A stretch of 64,000 nucleotides of DNA. Origin: Prorocentrum cordatum (lineage: Eukaryota; Sar; Dinophyceae; Prorocentrales; Prorocentraceae). The stretch spans positions 583,801 through 647,800 of the forward strand of contig CAUYUJ010022082.1 of NCBI GenBank assembly GCA_963575745.1, in the 5' to 3' direction. Position numbers and translations under genes: made by a program. The number at the start of each line of letters is the position of its first letter. The stretch's first letter is position 1. The notes beneath the pieces are model-generated. The model had not been told where the DNA came from and ran no database searches. It saw nothing but the letters and a program-made list of their open reading frames with translations. Shown piece by piece: positions 62,816 through 64,000 of this stretch.

Positions 62816-64000
62816 GTCAAGGTAGTGTTGGATCAGACCCAACTTGCACAGCTCGAAACTGACATGGTCGCAACGATGAGGGTATACGTATCATCGGCTG
62901 CTAAACGTGCTGTGGTAGTCAAGGAAGACGTCCTACTCACCAAAGCCGACATAGCAGCACACCCTAGGGAGGTTAGTGAAGCTTTGTACACCGAACTCAA
63001 GATCTGGCTTGATAGCCGGTGCTTTGAAATGTATGACCTATATAAAGCTTCCAACATCATGACCTCCAGATATGTATACAAGTGGAAGTTTGTGAAGGTA
63101 GGCACCGGGAACGTTGAAACCATCCGTCTCAGACTTGTCCTTCGTGGATTTATGGACGCGGAGGCGTTCGATGTAGAAACTTTCTCAGCAACTGCTCGAA
63201 GGCAGTCCCAGAGGCTCTTGGCAAGCGAGGCGGCATGCCATCCAGAATGGGTCTTAGCATCCATGGTTATCGATAAAGCGTTCCTCAAAGGTTTGACCTG
63301 CGAGGAACTTGCTCGTGCCACCGGCGAGGAAACTCGCATGGTTTGCTTCGCTCTTCCACCAGGAAGCGCCCAGGTGCTTCGTACACTGCCAGGCTTCTCT
63401 TCTTACGATGAAAGCCGACGCTGCCTCAGGTGCCTCAAACCAGGGGCGGGTGTAAAGGACGCCCCCAGGGCGTTCTCCCTCAAGCTTCTTACGACCACGC
63501 GAGCTCGTCACGAGCTATAGGCCTCACACCGACAAGTTATGATCCTGAGTGTGAATTTAGTCAAGATCTGTTAACAGCAAAACATGTCGACGACATCAAC
63601 ATGACAGGCCTAGAGAAAATGTTGATGATTATGTACAACGTGCCGAAAAGGTGTTTGGCAAATGCAAGCTCAACAAACATTATCATGCGAACTGCGCCGT
63701 TCGCTACGCCAAGAATGACCAAGGGGATGTGATCATGGATCAGGACGAGTACATTTAACAACTACGTCCTATCACACACCCCGAACTTACGGGAGCGGCG
63801 GCTGACGCCAAACCTACCAAACTCATCGCCGACATGTTCGTTAGCCTGCGAGGAGCTCTCGCCTATGCCCTTCTTACTCAAGTCTGGCTAATTGTGCATG
63901 TGGTCTCTCTCCAGAAGATTCAAGAGCCCACCAATTTACAAGTCAGACGACTGAATGCTGTAACGCGAAAGCTGATCAGCAGCCCGGAACGCATCAACCC
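62798..64000 (+). pseudogene. Copia reverse transcriptase, partial at window end
   Basis: RVT_2-type RT. YVYKWKFVKVG and IRLRLVLRGFMDAEAFDVET are followed by SATARRQSQRLLASEAA and motif A in MVIDKAFLKGLT (63268-63300). Next come RCLKPGAGVKDAPRAFSLKL and, after a frame change, motif C in TAKHVDDINMTG (VDD at 63585-63593). A further frame gives VFGKCKLNKHYHANCAVRYA, SLRGALAYALLTQVWLIVHV and PTNLQVRRLNAVTRKL, running off the right edge. An in-frame TAA occurs at about 63757. RNase H is not in the window. Confidence 0.9.

Larger units (their letters stand above)
33375..64000 (+). mobile_element. Ty1/copia-type retroelement, partial, interrupted
   Basis: Element modules run rightwards and are cut off by the window end within RT. 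Order: Gag (33.4-35.1 and 51.27-51.5 kb), knuckle, Tpt1/KptA domain, RING-H2, protease, methyltransferase-like, Cys/His cluster, integrase, RT. Integrase before RT is the copia order. A 16-kb transposon splits gag. The frame changes at many points, so this copy is probably inactive. LTRs were not identified; TGTTATATAGG at about 33376 could be near a 5' LTR boundary but this is a guess. Confidence 0.85.

Overview
The window looks like dinoflagellate nuclear DNA. An exact copy of the dinoflagellate spliced leader (DinoSL) sits at 24084-24105, followed by two truncated SL relics in front of a retroposed gene. The sequence is GC-rich, full of simple repeats, and dense in Ty1/copia-type, LINE-type and Pif1-helicase-type sequence of the kinds abundant in Symbiodinium, Polarella and Prorocentrum. 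I find no rRNA, tRNA, CRISPR array or bacterial-style operon. Most coding sequence is decayed: real protein motifs hop between frames at homopolymer runs, which could be mutation or uncorrected assembly indels.

Layout. 1-6740: two head-to-head coiled-coil ORFs, then a decayed LINE whose RT (FVDD), RNase H and C-terminal zinc ribbon can be recognised in order. 7300-10560: simple repeats, a tandem duplication and a cluster of ATACAGATT palindromes. 11320-14940: a frameshifted Pif1-like helicase with a cysteine-rich tail. 15370-18740: a G-rich satellite of about 115-bp units. 18950-27420: a nest of small TIR elements of several families, plus a processed retrogene for a sterol-type UDP-glycosyltransferase (24065-26115) with DinoSL, poly-A and a 19-bp target duplication; two small elements later landed inside it. 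27420-33370: simple and tandem repeats, no convincing gene.

33375-64000 (open at the right edge): one copia-like retroelement with an unusual polyprotein. Recognisable in order are Gag, a CCHC zinc knuckle, a Tpt1/KptA RNA 2'-phosphotransferase domain, a RING-H2 finger, a retropepsin-like domain, a C5-methyltransferase-like domain, a Cys/His cluster, integrase and reverse transcriptase.

The main discovery candidate is a 16,148-bp DNA transposon (35121-51268) sitting inside the gag gene of that retroelement. It has inverted terminal repeats of about 65-70 bp and 8-bp target duplications (AAGCGGGG / AAACGGGG); removing it with one duplication rejoins gag in frame. It carries four same-strand genes: A (decayed, candidate transposase), B (Gly/Ser-rich with a Cys-containing tail), C (an intact 642-codon cytosine-C5-methyltransferase-like protein) and D (a long ORF with a Cys/His motif, coiled coil and cupin-like C terminus, broken by one in-frame TGA). 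Both this transposon and its retroelement host therefore carry methyltransferase-like modules. Nesting order: copia insertion first, the 16-kb transposon later.
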